From a virus, in IMG/VR virus record IMGVR_UViG_3300025138_000007, positions 1-30,349 of that record: a DNA stretch of 30,349 bases; one strand, given 5' to 3'. The position numbers and the translations under genes are program-made. How positions within the stretch are numbered: position 1 is the first letter of the stretch; the number at the start of each line of letters is the position of its first letter. The notes under the pieces were generated by a model. It was not told the origin of the DNA. It did not search any database and saw nothing but the letters and a program-made list of their open reading frames with translations. Of this stretch, positions 1 through 5,897 are shown piece by piece.

Positions 1-81
1 AGATGTATATAGTTAGACTCCCAAAAGATAGTGGAGATTTTGAAGCTAGACATGTCTTATATAAAAAGGAACACTTAAAAG
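1..81. repeat. Terminal direct repeat, copy 1 (genome closure)
   Basis: Bases 1-81 are identical to 30269-30349. The repeat lies inside a single open reading frame (the RecB-like nuclease) and joining the two ends keeps that frame open. This shows a circular or circularly permuted molecule assembled as a line. A length of 81 is typical of a k-mer overlap left by an assembler, so it should not be read as a biological terminal repeat. Confidence 0.95.
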
Positions 82-179
82 CATTTCTTGGATTATTAAG
101 TTGTCATAAGTCCGAGTTGTTGTTTAATGAGTCTGTAAGAAAATACAATCAACTAAAAAAAGGAAAAAAAAATGTATAA
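1..179 (+). CDS. RecB/Cas4-like PD-(D/E)XK nuclease, C-terminal part
   Basis: This is the 3' end of the gene that begins at 29680. When the ends are joined at the 81-base overlap, the frame runs without interruption to a TAA at 177-179, giving a 255-residue protein. The part here is a Lys-rich tail of no catalytic motif, ending in KKGKKNV. Its last 8 bases overlap the start of the SSB-like gene at 172, so the two are translationally coupled. See the entry at 29680 for the catalytic motifs. Confidence 0.9.
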   Translation, partial: MYIVRLPKDSGDFEARHVLYKKEHLKAFLGLLSCHKSELLFNESVRKYNQLKKGKKNV

Positions 180-633
180 ACAAAATAAATCTAATAGTGA
201 TTTTTGTGCTTTAACTTTGTATTTAAATCCAACAGGTAATCAAGCACCTAAATATCAATATAAAGCAAATTCTGAAAGTCTATGGACTTGTAGTTTAACA
301 AAGAAAAAATATAAGCTATCACAACTAGATGAATGGTATAACACAGAGGGAGTAAAAAAATTTGTTGAAAAAGGTTATCGTGGAAAGTATTTTGCTAAAA
401 CACAACAAATTGAAACTCCAAAACCATACGATAAAGGAGATTTCCAAATGGTGTTAAGTTATATTATGATTAAACCTTACAAACCTAGTGCTAATGTAGA
501 TGGGATGAAAACAGTAGGTCAATCTATTCCCCAATATACACAACAACCAATGACACAGGCTCAACCATCTGCACCAGATTATGCTGTTCCAGTTGAAAAA
601 ATGAACGATATGGATGATGAGATACCATTTTAA
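172..633 (+). CDS. Putative ssDNA-binding protein with SSB-type C-terminal tail
   Basis: A 153-residue protein. The last residues are MDDEIPF, the acidic tip with terminal Pro-Phe that bacterial single-stranded DNA-binding proteins use to recruit partner proteins. It is preceded by a Gln/Pro-rich flexible stretch (about residues 120-143, with PQYTQQPMTQAQP), again as in SSB. The N-terminal 110 residues are rich in Lys and aromatic residues, as expected for an OB fold, but I cannot prove that fold by eye. The start overlaps the end of a RecB-like nuclease gene by 8 bases, pairing an end-processing nuclease with an ssDNA binder. Known: the SSB tip binds exonucleases, RecO, PriA and others. Inferred: it coats phage ssDNA and recruits host or phage repair enzymes. 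Confidence 0.75.
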   Translation: MYKQNKSNSDFCALTLYLNPTGNQAPKYQYKANSESLWTCSLTKKKYKLSQLDEWYNTEGVKKFVEKGYRGKYFAKTQQIETPKPYDKGDFQMVLSYIMIKPYKPSANVDGMKTVGQSIPQYTQQPMTQAQPSAPDYAVPVEKMNDMDDEIPF

Positions 634-736
634 TTATGATAAATTAAAAGAAAAATTTGATGTATGGTCTTTGTATCATAGAGAATATATAGTTGGTTTT
701 ATAATAGGATTAATATTAGGTATAGTATTATTTTAA
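614..736 (+). CDS. Small membrane protein (40 aa)
   Basis: An open frame from ATG 614 (a second ATG follows at 617) to TAA 734-736. The N-terminal half is charged (YDKLKEKFDVW) and the C-terminal half is a single hydrophobic segment (VGFIIGLILGIVLF) that ends at the stop codon, so it looks like a one-pass membrane protein. The start overlaps the SSB-like gene by 20 bases in another frame and the stop lies 2 bases before the next ATG at 739, which fits the tight packing of this operon. No clear ribosome binding site is visible. Function unknown. Confidence 0.5.
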   Translation: MMRYHFNYDKLKEKFDVWSLYHREYIVGFIIGLILGIVLF

Positions 737-738
737 TT

Positions 739-1101
739 ATGTTAGATTTTGATAAAACTTTTGAAAATGAAATTAAATTCTCTAAAGATGATAGAGGTAA
801 TCAAGATTTAACATTAAAAATAGAACAATTAGAAAAAGAAAATTATCAGTTAAAAAAAGATATATCTTTTAAAATTGAAGAAGTGCAAGCATTATATTTA
901 GAAGTTAAATTAGTTAGGAAATTAGACGAACAACATCAAATGTTAAATGGTAAATTAAGATGTGAAATAGAAAATGCTAAAAAGGAAGGTGATAAATTAA
1001 TGATTAAGAAAATAACTAAATATGAAACTGAAAATCACAGATTAAGAAAACAAAATAAACTTTTAGAAGAAGAATTAGAAATGATGTTATTACACCCATG
1101 A
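739..1101 (+). CDS. Coiled-coil protein, unknown function
   Basis: A 120-residue, strongly charged protein. From about residue 24 to the end it is almost entirely heptad-like (LTLKIEQLEKENYQLKK early, LRKQNKLLEEELEMM late), so a long parallel or antiparallel coiled coil is expected. There is no signal peptide and no membrane segment. Its stop codon overlaps the next start as ATGA (1098-1101). It lies in the early rightward operon behind the nuclease and SSB-like genes. I do not recognise a family; a scaffold or partner protein in DNA processing is possible but unsupported. Confidence 0.7.
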   Translation: MLDFDKTFENEIKFSKDDRGNQDLTLKIEQLEKENYQLKKDISFKIEEVQALYLEVKLVRKLDEQHQMLNGKLRCEIENAKKEGDKLMIKKITKYETENHRLRKQNKLLEEELEMMLLHP

Positions 1102-1139
1102 TTTTATTTGGCAAAGTATTACACAGAAAATATAGTACA

Positions 1140-1283
1140 ATGATATTAAAAATAATTGTTACAATATTTGTTATAACAATATTTTTAAATTTAGTATCTT
1201 GTAATAAACTAGAATTTAATCCAGTAACAACTACACTTAAATATATAATAAAAGAAAGTAAAAATGAGCAACCTATTAAGTAA
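1140..1283 (+). CDS. Small putative lipoprotein (47 aa)
   Basis: The open frame begins at 1098 (ATGA overlap with the gene before), but the protein makes most sense from the second Met at 1140: MILK, then a hydrophobic core, then the lipobox LVSC with Cys at residue 21. The mature part would be only 26 residues, partly basic. Starting at 1098 adds 14 residues that would place charged residues ahead of the signal sequence, which is still possible. The end overlaps the start of the 1264 gene by 20 bases. Phage lipoproteins of this size include superinfection-exclusion proteins and outer-membrane spanins; neither can be chosen from sequence alone. Confidence 0.6.
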   Translation: MILKIIVTIFVITIFLNLVSCNKLEFNPVTTTLKYIIKESKNEQPIK

Positions 1284-1596
1284 TAAATCTTATGAAGAAT
1301 TAGAAAAAGCATCGACTCAATGGAGTGAAGCACATAAAAAAACAATTATTTTAGAAGATGGTAAAAAAGCTATGTTTAGTAAATTGTTTCTTAAATACAA
1401 ACTAGATACCAAAACTGTTATTGAAGCTGAACATAAAGCTAGAACAGATAAAGAATATAGAAATATTGTAGAACAATATGCAATAGCTGAAGAACAGTTA
1501 ATAAAATGTCGCTATCATTACAACAATCTTGATAAGTATGTTAGCTTAAAACAATCAGAGTTAAAAAGAGATTTAGCTTTGAGTAGTAAAGTTTGA
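1264..1596 (+). CDS. Helical protein, unknown function
   Basis: A 110-residue hydrophilic protein, predicted by eye to be mostly alpha-helical, with many Lys, Glu and Ala residues and no signal or membrane segment. It is the last gene of the rightward block; about 90 bases after its stop there is a hairpin terminator. I do not recognise the family. Confidence 0.7.
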   Translation: MSNLLSNKSYEELEKASTQWSEAHKKTIILEDGKKAMFSKLFLKYKLDTKTVIEAEHKARTDKEYRNIVEQYAIAEEQLIKCRYHYNNLDKYVSLKQSELKRDLALSSKV

Positions 1597-1601
1597 TGAA
1601 T

Positions 1602-1653
1602 TTCACTAATGAGAATCGTGGTTTTTTAGCCCCTTTGTTTATCAATTAGTGAA
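1602..1653. repeat. 9-bp inverted repeat in the convergent intergenic region
   Basis: TTCACTAAT at 1602-1610 is the exact reverse complement of ATTAGTGAA at 1645-1653, with a 34-base loop. It lies between the last rightward gene and the terminator. It could be part of a 3'-UTR RNA fold; the loop is long and the evidence for function is weak. Confidence 0.3.
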
Positions 1654-1683
1654 TAAAGTTATTAGCGAGAGTTAATAATTTGG

Positions 1684-1716
1684 ATGGGTGGTTTGCTCTC
1701 TCTACCACCCATTTTT
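1684..1716 (+). terminator. Rho-independent terminator of the rightward operon
   Basis: A perfect 9-bp stem, ATGGGTGGT at 1684-1692 with ACCACCCAT at 1704-1712, an 11-base loop, and a T run at 1713-1716. It sits between convergent blocks and overlaps the stop codon of the last leftward gene (1715-1717). The T tract favours termination of rightward transcripts; the opposite side has only a mixed A/T stretch, so leftward termination would be weaker. Confidence 0.8.
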
Positions 1717-1951
1717 AATGTCTAATAATTTCTAAAAATTTTAAATTTGTTTTTTCAGTTATTGGGGTTTCAATATATGTGTAATCAATTAATGATACAT
1801 CTTCATTTTTTCTAATATCGTGAATAGTTTTTAATAATTTAGGTTTATTAGGAATGGTATCTATAAATTTTAAATTAATAAAATGTCCAAAATCATTATA
1901 TACTGATTCAAGTTGAAATTCTGCTTCTATAATTACTGCGTCTATGTCCAT
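1715..1951 (-). CDS. Hypothetical protein (78 aa)
   Basis: The last gene of the leftward block. The protein is acidic at the N-terminus (MDIDAVIIEAEFQLESVY) and mixed thereafter, with no signal peptide, membrane segment or motif I recognise. It lies 9 bases downstream of the holin-like gene and probably shares its transcript. Its stop codon is inside the shared terminator hairpin. Confidence 0.6.
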   Translation of the reverse strand: MDIDAVIIEAEFQLESVYNDFGHFINLKFIDTIPNKPKLLKTIHDIRKNEDVSLIDYTYIETPITEKTNLKFLEIIRH

Positions 1952-1960
1952 CAGGACATA

Positions 1961-2326
1961 TTACTTCTTTTTGTTCCTGTTTAAAACCTTATCTGTCATT
2001 TTAGTAGAAAATGTTGCAGTAAATACAATAATAACTAAATACCAAACACTATCAGGTAAATCGTTTATAATTCTAACCCATTCTTCAAATCTATCTCTTG
2101 TACTTTCAAACCAACCTGTACTTAACATAGAAATTAGCCAAATCATTAATATTTCATCTTTCCAACTTTTATCTTGGCTCTTAATTCTAGTTATATCTAC
2201 ATCTTTAGCCGCTTCTATTTCTGCGGCTCTTATAGTTTTAACCTTTTCCGCTTTATGTTTAAAATGATCGCTAACTTTACTTACCGCTAATTTTGTTAAT
2301 GGATTATTTAATAAACTAAAAATCAT
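1961..2326 (-). CDS. Putative holin, 3TM/GTA-holin-like
   Basis: A 121-residue protein with a basic amphipathic N-terminal region (about 1-55), the motif KSWKDE, then a hydrophobic segment (ILMIWLISMLSTGWF, about 59-73), a short acidic loop with DLPDS, and a second hydrophobic segment (VWYLVIIVFTATF, about 93-106), ending in a basic tail (NRNKKK). The order SWKDE - membrane helix - DLPD - membrane helix - basic tail is what I associate with phage holins of the GTA-holin 3TM type. It sits in the region holding the M15 peptidase and probably controls endolysin release. A candidate extended -10 promoter lies just upstream at 2364-2372. Holin assignment is by family likeness and context. Confidence 0.6.
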   Translation of the reverse strand: MIFSLLNNPLTKLAVSKVSDHFKHKAEKVKTIRAAEIEAAKDVDITRIKSQDKSWKDEILMIWLISMLSTGWFESTRDRFEEWVRIINDLPDSVWYLVIIVFTATFSTKMTDKVLNRNKKK

Positions 2327-2363
2327 AATTATATATTAAATGTAAAAAATATTAATGTTGCCC

Positions 2364-2372
2364 AGTATAGCA
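2364..2372 (-). promoter_or_regulatory. Candidate extended -10 promoter for the holin gene
   Basis: On the minus strand the sequence reads TGC TATACT (2372 down to 2364), an extended -10 element with five of six matches to TATAAT. No good -35 is visible, which extended -10 promoters tolerate. The predicted start is near 2357, about 30 bases before the holin ATG at 2326. It lies in one of the few real gaps of the leftward block (2327-2402), which also holds a weak 7-bp inverted repeat (AGCACAA / TTGTGCT). Confidence 0.4.
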
Positions 2373-2402
2373 CAAGAATTAAATCTATTAAATAATGAAA
2401 TT

Positions 2403-2699
2403 TCATTTGTGCTTAATATTCCCTTTTTTTTTGTTTTGCAATAATTCTTTACCTAATTCTGCATAATGGATAATTTTATTATATTTTTGATCTAAAGACT
2501 CTCCTTCTTTGTCTCTTAAACAATACTTTAGAATATTAGCATCTATCCAATTCAGATTATTTCCTAGAATTATCTCTATGGGTTGATATTTTAGAGTTTT
2601 ATAGTGTGATCCACCAGATTGCTTATTAATCGCTTTCTGTGTGCTTCTGTGTTGCTTTAAACGTGATTTAAACCATTCTTTTGCTTCTCTACTAGACAA
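2403..2699 (-). CDS. DUF3310 family protein
   Basis: A 98-residue protein. The segment GGSHYKTLKYQPIEII, followed by WIDANILKYCLRD and a downstream D..K..HYAELG pattern, matches the DUF3310 family common in phages (HYK...QPIE.I...GN.IKY..R....D..K...Y). The usual role is unknown; some members are annotated as nucleotide-kinase-like. The first 28 residues are basic. It overlaps the end of the metallophosphoesterase gene by 8 bases and is likely co-translated with it. Confidence 0.8.
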   Translation of the reverse strand: MSSREAKEWFKSRLKQHRSTQKAINKQSGGSHYKTLKYQPIEIILGNNLNWIDANILKYCLRDKEGESLDQKYNKIIHYAELGKELLQNKKKGNIKHK

Positions 2700-3393
2700 T
2701 TTTACCTATCCAATCGCCTTTTTTGTTAATTACCATAGGAAGTAGTCTTGGAATACCATTTAATATAATTCCACAACCTAGAATAAACCTTGTCTTGAAA
2801 TTTTTAGCATAACTAAAAGCCATACTTTTTTGATTGATTAAACAACCTACATTCATGCCAAAAAATAAATTATCTGGATTTGCCCAATAGCTTATAACAA
2901 ATTTTGTATGATAATGTCCTTGAACTGCACTCATACCCATAGCTTGACTGACTTTTAATATGTCTGCACTTCTTCCATGTGTAAAGAAACATCTTTGACC
3001 ATTAGACATTGTAACAGTTAAATCATCTACCCATTTCCATTTTCTAGTTCCTAAAAAATCTCCATAAGGTTTTAAGAATTGTTTAGACATTCCATATTTT
3101 AATGCTCGTCTATAAACAAGACTAGAATGGTTTGAATCTACTTCTGTTACTTCTGGATATATATCTTCTAATTGTTGTATGTATTCTTTAGCTTTATCTA
3201 ATTCATGTCCAGCAGAATATAAATCTGGATTATGTTCGTGCATTGAGATAGCATGAAAATCTAATAGATCACCAATATTTATTATTCTATCTGGCTTAAA
3301 TTCTTTTTTAATTTCTTTTAAAAATGTTATTGAGTCCTTATGTTGATAAGGAAGGTGCATATCAGAAATGACAAGTATTCTTTGATTCTTCAT
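2692..3393 (-). CDS. Calcineurin-like metallophosphoesterase
   Basis: A 233-residue protein with the complete set of metallophosphoesterase motifs: D11-x-H13 (SDMH), GDLLD at 41-45, NH at 88-89, H139 (FFTHG) and GHYH at 159-162. These bind two metal ions and the phosphate group. I placed the start at ATG 3393 because the family begins with the beta-strand carrying DxH; the frame is open upstream to 3495, but that extension overlaps the XhlA-like gene and has no family likeness. Substrate unknown; phage relatives are often annotated as Ser/Thr phosphatase or DNA-repair phosphatase. Its place inside the lysis region is unusual. Confidence 0.88.
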   Translation of the reverse strand: MKNQRILVISDMHLPYQHKDSITFLKEIKKEFKPDRIINIGDLLDFHAISMHEHNPDLYSAGHELDKAKEYIQQLEDIYPEVTEVDSNHSSLVYRRALKYGMSKQFLKPYGDFLGTRKWKWVDDLTVTMSNGQRCFFTHGRSADILKVSQAMGMSAVQGHYHTKFVISYWANPDNLFFGMNVGCLINQKSMAFSYAKNFKTRFILGCGIILNGIPRLLPMVINKKGDWIGKIV

Positions 3394-3434
3394 ACAATTA
3401 TTACTTGTACTTGTTTTTGTTGGTTTTGTAAAGA

Positions 3435-3626
3435 CTACAAGCCTAGAATGGTAATTATCACATATGCCATAGCTGTAATTAATGAGCCTGTGCAAATTAA
3501 TAAAATTTTTTCTAATCGTATTACTTTATTTTCTATTTCATGAATTTTATCATGCGTTAGTTTCTGCATGATACGACATAGTTTTTCGTGAGATTCTAAT
3601 TTCTGTAATGCGTTTTGTTTAGGCAT
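3435..3626 (-). CDS. XhlA-like small membrane protein
   Basis: A 63-residue protein with a charged helical N-terminal part including IHEIENKVIRLEK (a short coiled coil) followed by one hydrophobic segment (about 43-62, ILLICTGSLITAMAYVIITIL) that ends at the C-terminus. This coiled-coil plus C-terminal membrane helix layout resembles XhlA-type haemolysin/holin-accessory proteins. The start overlaps the preceding small gene as TAATG (3624-3628). The lysis context supports a role with the holin, but the assignment rests on architecture. Confidence 0.55.
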   Translation of the reverse strand: MPKQNALQKLESHEKLCRIMQKLTHDKIHEIENKVIRLEKILLICTGSLITAMAYVIITILGL

Positions 3627-3739
3627 TAGTATTTTTTTTTATTTTTAAGATATGCTGCATGACTAGAGCCTTTCATTAACTTGCCATTAGGCATTCTATG
3701 ATAACCTTTTGGAATTTTTTTAATTTTCTTTTTAGCCAT
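3626..3739 (-). CDS. Small basic protein (37 aa)
   Basis: An open frame from ATG 3739 to TAA 3626, starting MAKKKIKKIPKGYHRMPNG and ending in NKKKY. It is highly basic, with the pattern G-Y-H-x-M-P-x-G-x-L-M-K-G. Its stop overlaps the next start as TAATG, which supports it being translated. Short proteins of this kind, with H-x-M-P-(N/D)-G-x-x-M-K, are common in marine phage genomes. Function unknown; binding to nucleic acid is a guess from charge. Confidence 0.65.
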   Translation of the reverse strand: MAKKKIKKIPKGYHRMPNGKLMKGSSHAAYLKNKKKY

Positions 3740-3751
3740 AATATTTTCCTA

Positions 3752-4240
3752 TTAGTTAGTTAGTTTTCCACCTGACCATTTTGCATCAGGTAATCCGTTT
3801 GTAAATTTAAAACCATCAAAAGTCAAAACTTGTTTTCTATTTGAGCCATCTTTATATGAAACATGAACCCAACCTGATGATGGTTCTCCAGTATAATACT
3901 CTAAAATACATTGATCAAAGTTTGTGTGGTTAGTGAGCCAGAGAGCAATAGCCAAATTAGATACACCAGCTATTTCAAAATCAGCTGCTGCCGAACCATT
4001 AGCACAAGTATGTTGTGAATTTTCTGAACTACCAATGGCTAGACAAAGTTCTTTGCTACGATAGCCACTTGTTATTGTAACTGGTTTATCAAACTTTATT
4101 CTTACTGGCTCTAATACTTCATAACAAAGATCGCCTAGACTTTTAATCTCTCCACTACCAGCTTTATTAGTTATACCTTTTCTTGTAGCAGTTTGGCTTT
4201 TCTCAAATTCTTCTAAAGTAAAATGTTTTGAAAGTTGCAT
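3752..4240 (-). CDS. Endolysin, M15-type zinc peptidase
   Basis: A 162-residue protein of the peptidase M15A (D-Ala-D-Ala carboxypeptidase/L,D-endopeptidase) fold. The start LSKHFTLEEFEKS is typical of the family, SGYRS (58-62) is the conserved loop, and the zinc ligands are H77 and D87 in SQH...GSAAADF, and H126 in GWVHVSY. It would cut peptide cross-links in peptidoglycan at lysis. There is no signal peptide, so it needs the holin for export. It has no separate cell-wall-binding domain. Confidence 0.9.
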   Translation of the reverse strand: MQLSKHFTLEEFEKSQTATRKGITNKAGSGEIKSLGDLCYEVLEPVRIKFDKPVTITSGYRSKELCLAIGSSENSQHTCANGSAAADFEIAGVSNLAIALWLTNHTNFDQCILEYYTGEPSSGWVHVSYKDGSNRKQVLTFDGFKFTNGLPDAKWSGGKLTN

Positions 4241-4251
4241 TATAAAAGATT

Positions 4252-4273
4252 ATAGTAATTTTTAAATTACTAT
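4252..4273 (-). terminator. Weak AT hairpin between tail and lysis genes
   Basis: An inverted repeat ATAGTAATTT / AAATTACTAT (4252-4261 and 4264-4273), effectively an 8-bp A/T stem with a 6-base loop, followed on the minus strand by AATCTTTTAT. It overlaps the stop codon of the 4273 gene. It may be a partial terminator or mRNA processing site between tail and lysis genes; stability would be low. Confidence 0.3.
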
Positions 4274-4536
4274 TAATCCCCTCTTTGAACTCTATTTTGA
4301 TAATCAGCTCTTGCAAGAACTAAAGCAATAAAATCAGCTTTATTACTTGGTATTGCGTCAGTAAAACTATCATCATTCATTAATTTAGCTGTCCATTCAT
4401 TTTGAAATCTTTTCCAAGAATTATTTATTTTTCCTGAAACTGCTTCTTGAACCCAAGTATTAATGTCCATCAAATCATGATTTAAAACATTTTGATCTGT
4501 GTCATTGATATTTACTGTTATTGTAAGTGTTGCCAT
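4273..4536 (-). CDS. Hypothetical protein, tail-fibre region (87 aa)
   Basis: A soluble 87-residue protein starting with a Thr-rich beta-strand-like stretch (MATLTITVNINDTDQ), followed by a helical part with PSNKADFIALVLARADYQNR. It follows the C1q-like fibre gene and precedes the endolysin, so it may be a small virion or fibre-associated protein. I recognise it as a type seen in marine phages but know no function. Confidence 0.65.
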   Translation of the reverse strand: MATLTITVNINDTDQNVLNHDLMDINTWVQEAVSGKINNSWKRFQNEWTAKLMNDDSFTDAIPSNKADFIALVLARADYQNRVQRGD

Positions 4537-4546
4537 TTTTTCTCCT

Positions 4547-5110
4547 TTAATTTATTTTTGTTATTGTTAATCTTCCATCTGCACCCAAGTCACAAGTTTT
4601 AGCACTACCATAAACTTGAACTTTAATTCTTATTGTATCGCTGGCAGAACAATCACAAGCAACAGAAAACTGGTCTGATCTACCACCACTATCATTAATA
4701 TCAGTTGTTCCAGTTTGGTGGAAGTAACTTCTATTTGAAGATACAACACTCATATTAGCGTAAGTGTGACTTGCAGAAAATCCACTATCATAAAGAACCA
4801 TAGCATTAACTTGATAAACTCCATCTTGTGGAGCAGTAAAAATTCCAGTACCCTCATTCATGTCAGAAGTTACATCTAGAATAGCTGCATATAAAATTGT
4901 GTATTCTGTATTATCTCCTGTTATATTATCTTGGTTAGTTTGGCTACTAACTACATGAGGTTGTAATGGAAAAGTTACAGAATTATCAGAGTTAATTGTT
5001 TGTGCTGTTCCTGATGTAGAATTAGTTGCTATTCCAGCTACTCCACCACCACCAGCAGCTTTTACAAGACCTGATGATCTTCCAACATTATCGCTTAAAA
5101 TTCCACTCAT
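4547..5110 (-). CDS. C1q/TNF-like tail fibre or receptor-binding protein
   Basis: A 187-residue protein. The N-terminal 25 residues (SDNVGRSSGLVKA, then a Gly run) resemble short phage fibre tags. From about residue 50 there is a beta-sandwich pattern with GTGIFTAPQDGVYQVNA, matching the G-x-F-T-A-P-x-x-G-x-Y core of C1q-like domains, and it ends with beta-strands (GRLTITKIN). Known: C1q/TNF-like trimeric heads occur at the tips of phage fibres and bind cell-surface ligands. Its position after the tail tip genes supports receptor binding. The exact domain should be confirmed by profile search. Confidence 0.7.
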   Translation of the reverse strand: MSGILSDNVGRSSGLVKAAGGGGVAGIATNSTSGTAQTINSDNSVTFPLQPHVVSSQTNQDNITGDNTEYTILYAAILDVTSDMNEGTGIFTAPQDGVYQVNAMVLYDSGFSASHTYANMSVVSSNRSYFHQTGTTDINDSGGRSDQFSVACDCSASDTIRIKVQVYGSAKTCDLGADGRLTITKIN

Positions 5111-5126
5111 AATTTTTAATCTCCTA

Positions 5127-5453
5127 TTATAATGTTTGATCTAAATAGCTAACCACTACATCTACTGCTGCAGAACTTGCTGTTGCAAGACATAAATGAT
5201 CGGTAGCTTCAATAACAAATTTGTCATTGAATACAAAAGTTTCATTAGCACCAATAGCTTGATCTGATAAAATTTCAAAATCAGTACCGCCACCATCATT
5301 GTCTATATACATATCTATCGTTTCTGCTGCTCCAGCAGTTTCGCACATTATTACAGATAATATAGTATATGTATGTCCACTAGCTCCATTTATTAAAACA
5401 TTTTCAGAATTTGACACAACTGCGTGTGCTACTTTTAATAATTCGCTTGCCAT
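5127..5453 (-). CDS. Putative virion/tail protein (108 aa)
   Basis: A 108-residue beta-rich protein with no signal peptide. It carries the pattern TIDMYIDNDGGGTDF...NETFVFNDKFVIEATDHL...SYLDQTL, which I associate with small structural proteins next to marine phage fibre genes. It lies between two fibre-type genes in one transcript. Role inferred from position; no enzymatic motif is present. Confidence 0.65.
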   Translation of the reverse strand: MASELLKVAHAVVSNSENVLINGASGHTYTILSVIMCETAGAAETIDMYIDNDGGGTDFEILSDQAIGANETFVFNDKFVIEATDHLCLATASSAAVDVVVSYLDQTL

Positions 5454-5475
5454 ATTTATTTACTCCTATTTATTG

Positions 5476-5874
5476 TTAAAATCCAAATACTAAACTTTTT
5501 CCTGTACCTGAAAGTGTAGAATTCATAATTGTATTTGATGATGTAATACCTCTTGCTAAAATATCTAAATCTCCACCAAGTTGTGGAGATGTATCAGTTG
5601 ACAAGTCTGCTGTAACAACTGAATCTGTCCAATCAACTGTGTTTGCAGTTGTGTTTATTGTTCCTAAATTAATATGCTGCGCACCATCATAAAATTTTAG
5701 AATATAAGCAGTTACACCACCAGAAGTATCTACCCAAATAGTACCAGCAGCAACTGAAGCTGGTGCTGAACTTCCTAAATGAGAAGTATTTACTGCTGCC
5801 AATATATTATTTAATTCAGTACGAAATGCACTGAAACCTTGATTTGCTAAATTTACGTCTGATACCTGAGCCAT
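5476..5874 (-). CDS. Tail fibre N-terminal-like protein (132 aa)
   Basis: A 132-residue protein whose start (AQVSDVNLANQGFSAFRTEL) followed by NNILAAVNTSHLGS, GTIWVDTSGG and LKFYDGAQHINLGTI is a pattern I recognise from the virion-attaching end of marine phage fibres. The segment SPQLGGDLDI near residue 97 is also typical, and in other phages it leads into a long fibre shaft. Here the protein stops soon after, so the shaft and head are either absent or supplied by the separate genes downstream (5127, 4547). Confidence 0.7.
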   Translation of the reverse strand: MAQVSDVNLANQGFSAFRTELNNILAAVNTSHLGSSAPASVAAGTIWVDTSGGVTAYILKFYDGAQHINLGTINTTANTVDWTDSVVTADLSTDTSPQLGGDLDILARGITSSNTIMNSTLSGTGKSLVFGF

Positions 5875-5897
5875 GTTATCCTTTTATCAATTTTATG

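Noticed and set aside
1016-1345. Leftward frame of 109 codons rich in Leu, Ile and Phe
   Set aside because: Antisense to three tightly packed rightward genes beyond the terminator; looks like the complement of Lys/Asn/Glu-rich coding sequence.
1597-1683. A structured non-coding RNA in the convergent gap
   Set aside because: Apart from a 9-bp inverted repeat with a long loop, there is no compact fold or promoter that would mark an RNA gene.
1944-2267. Rightward frame of 107 codons with hydrophobic segments
   Set aside because: It lies antisense to the holin-like gene, whose membrane layout and promoter are better supported.
3394-3495. N-terminal extension of the metallophosphoesterase
   Set aside because: The family starts just before the DxH strand, and the extension overlaps the XhlA-like gene out of frame.
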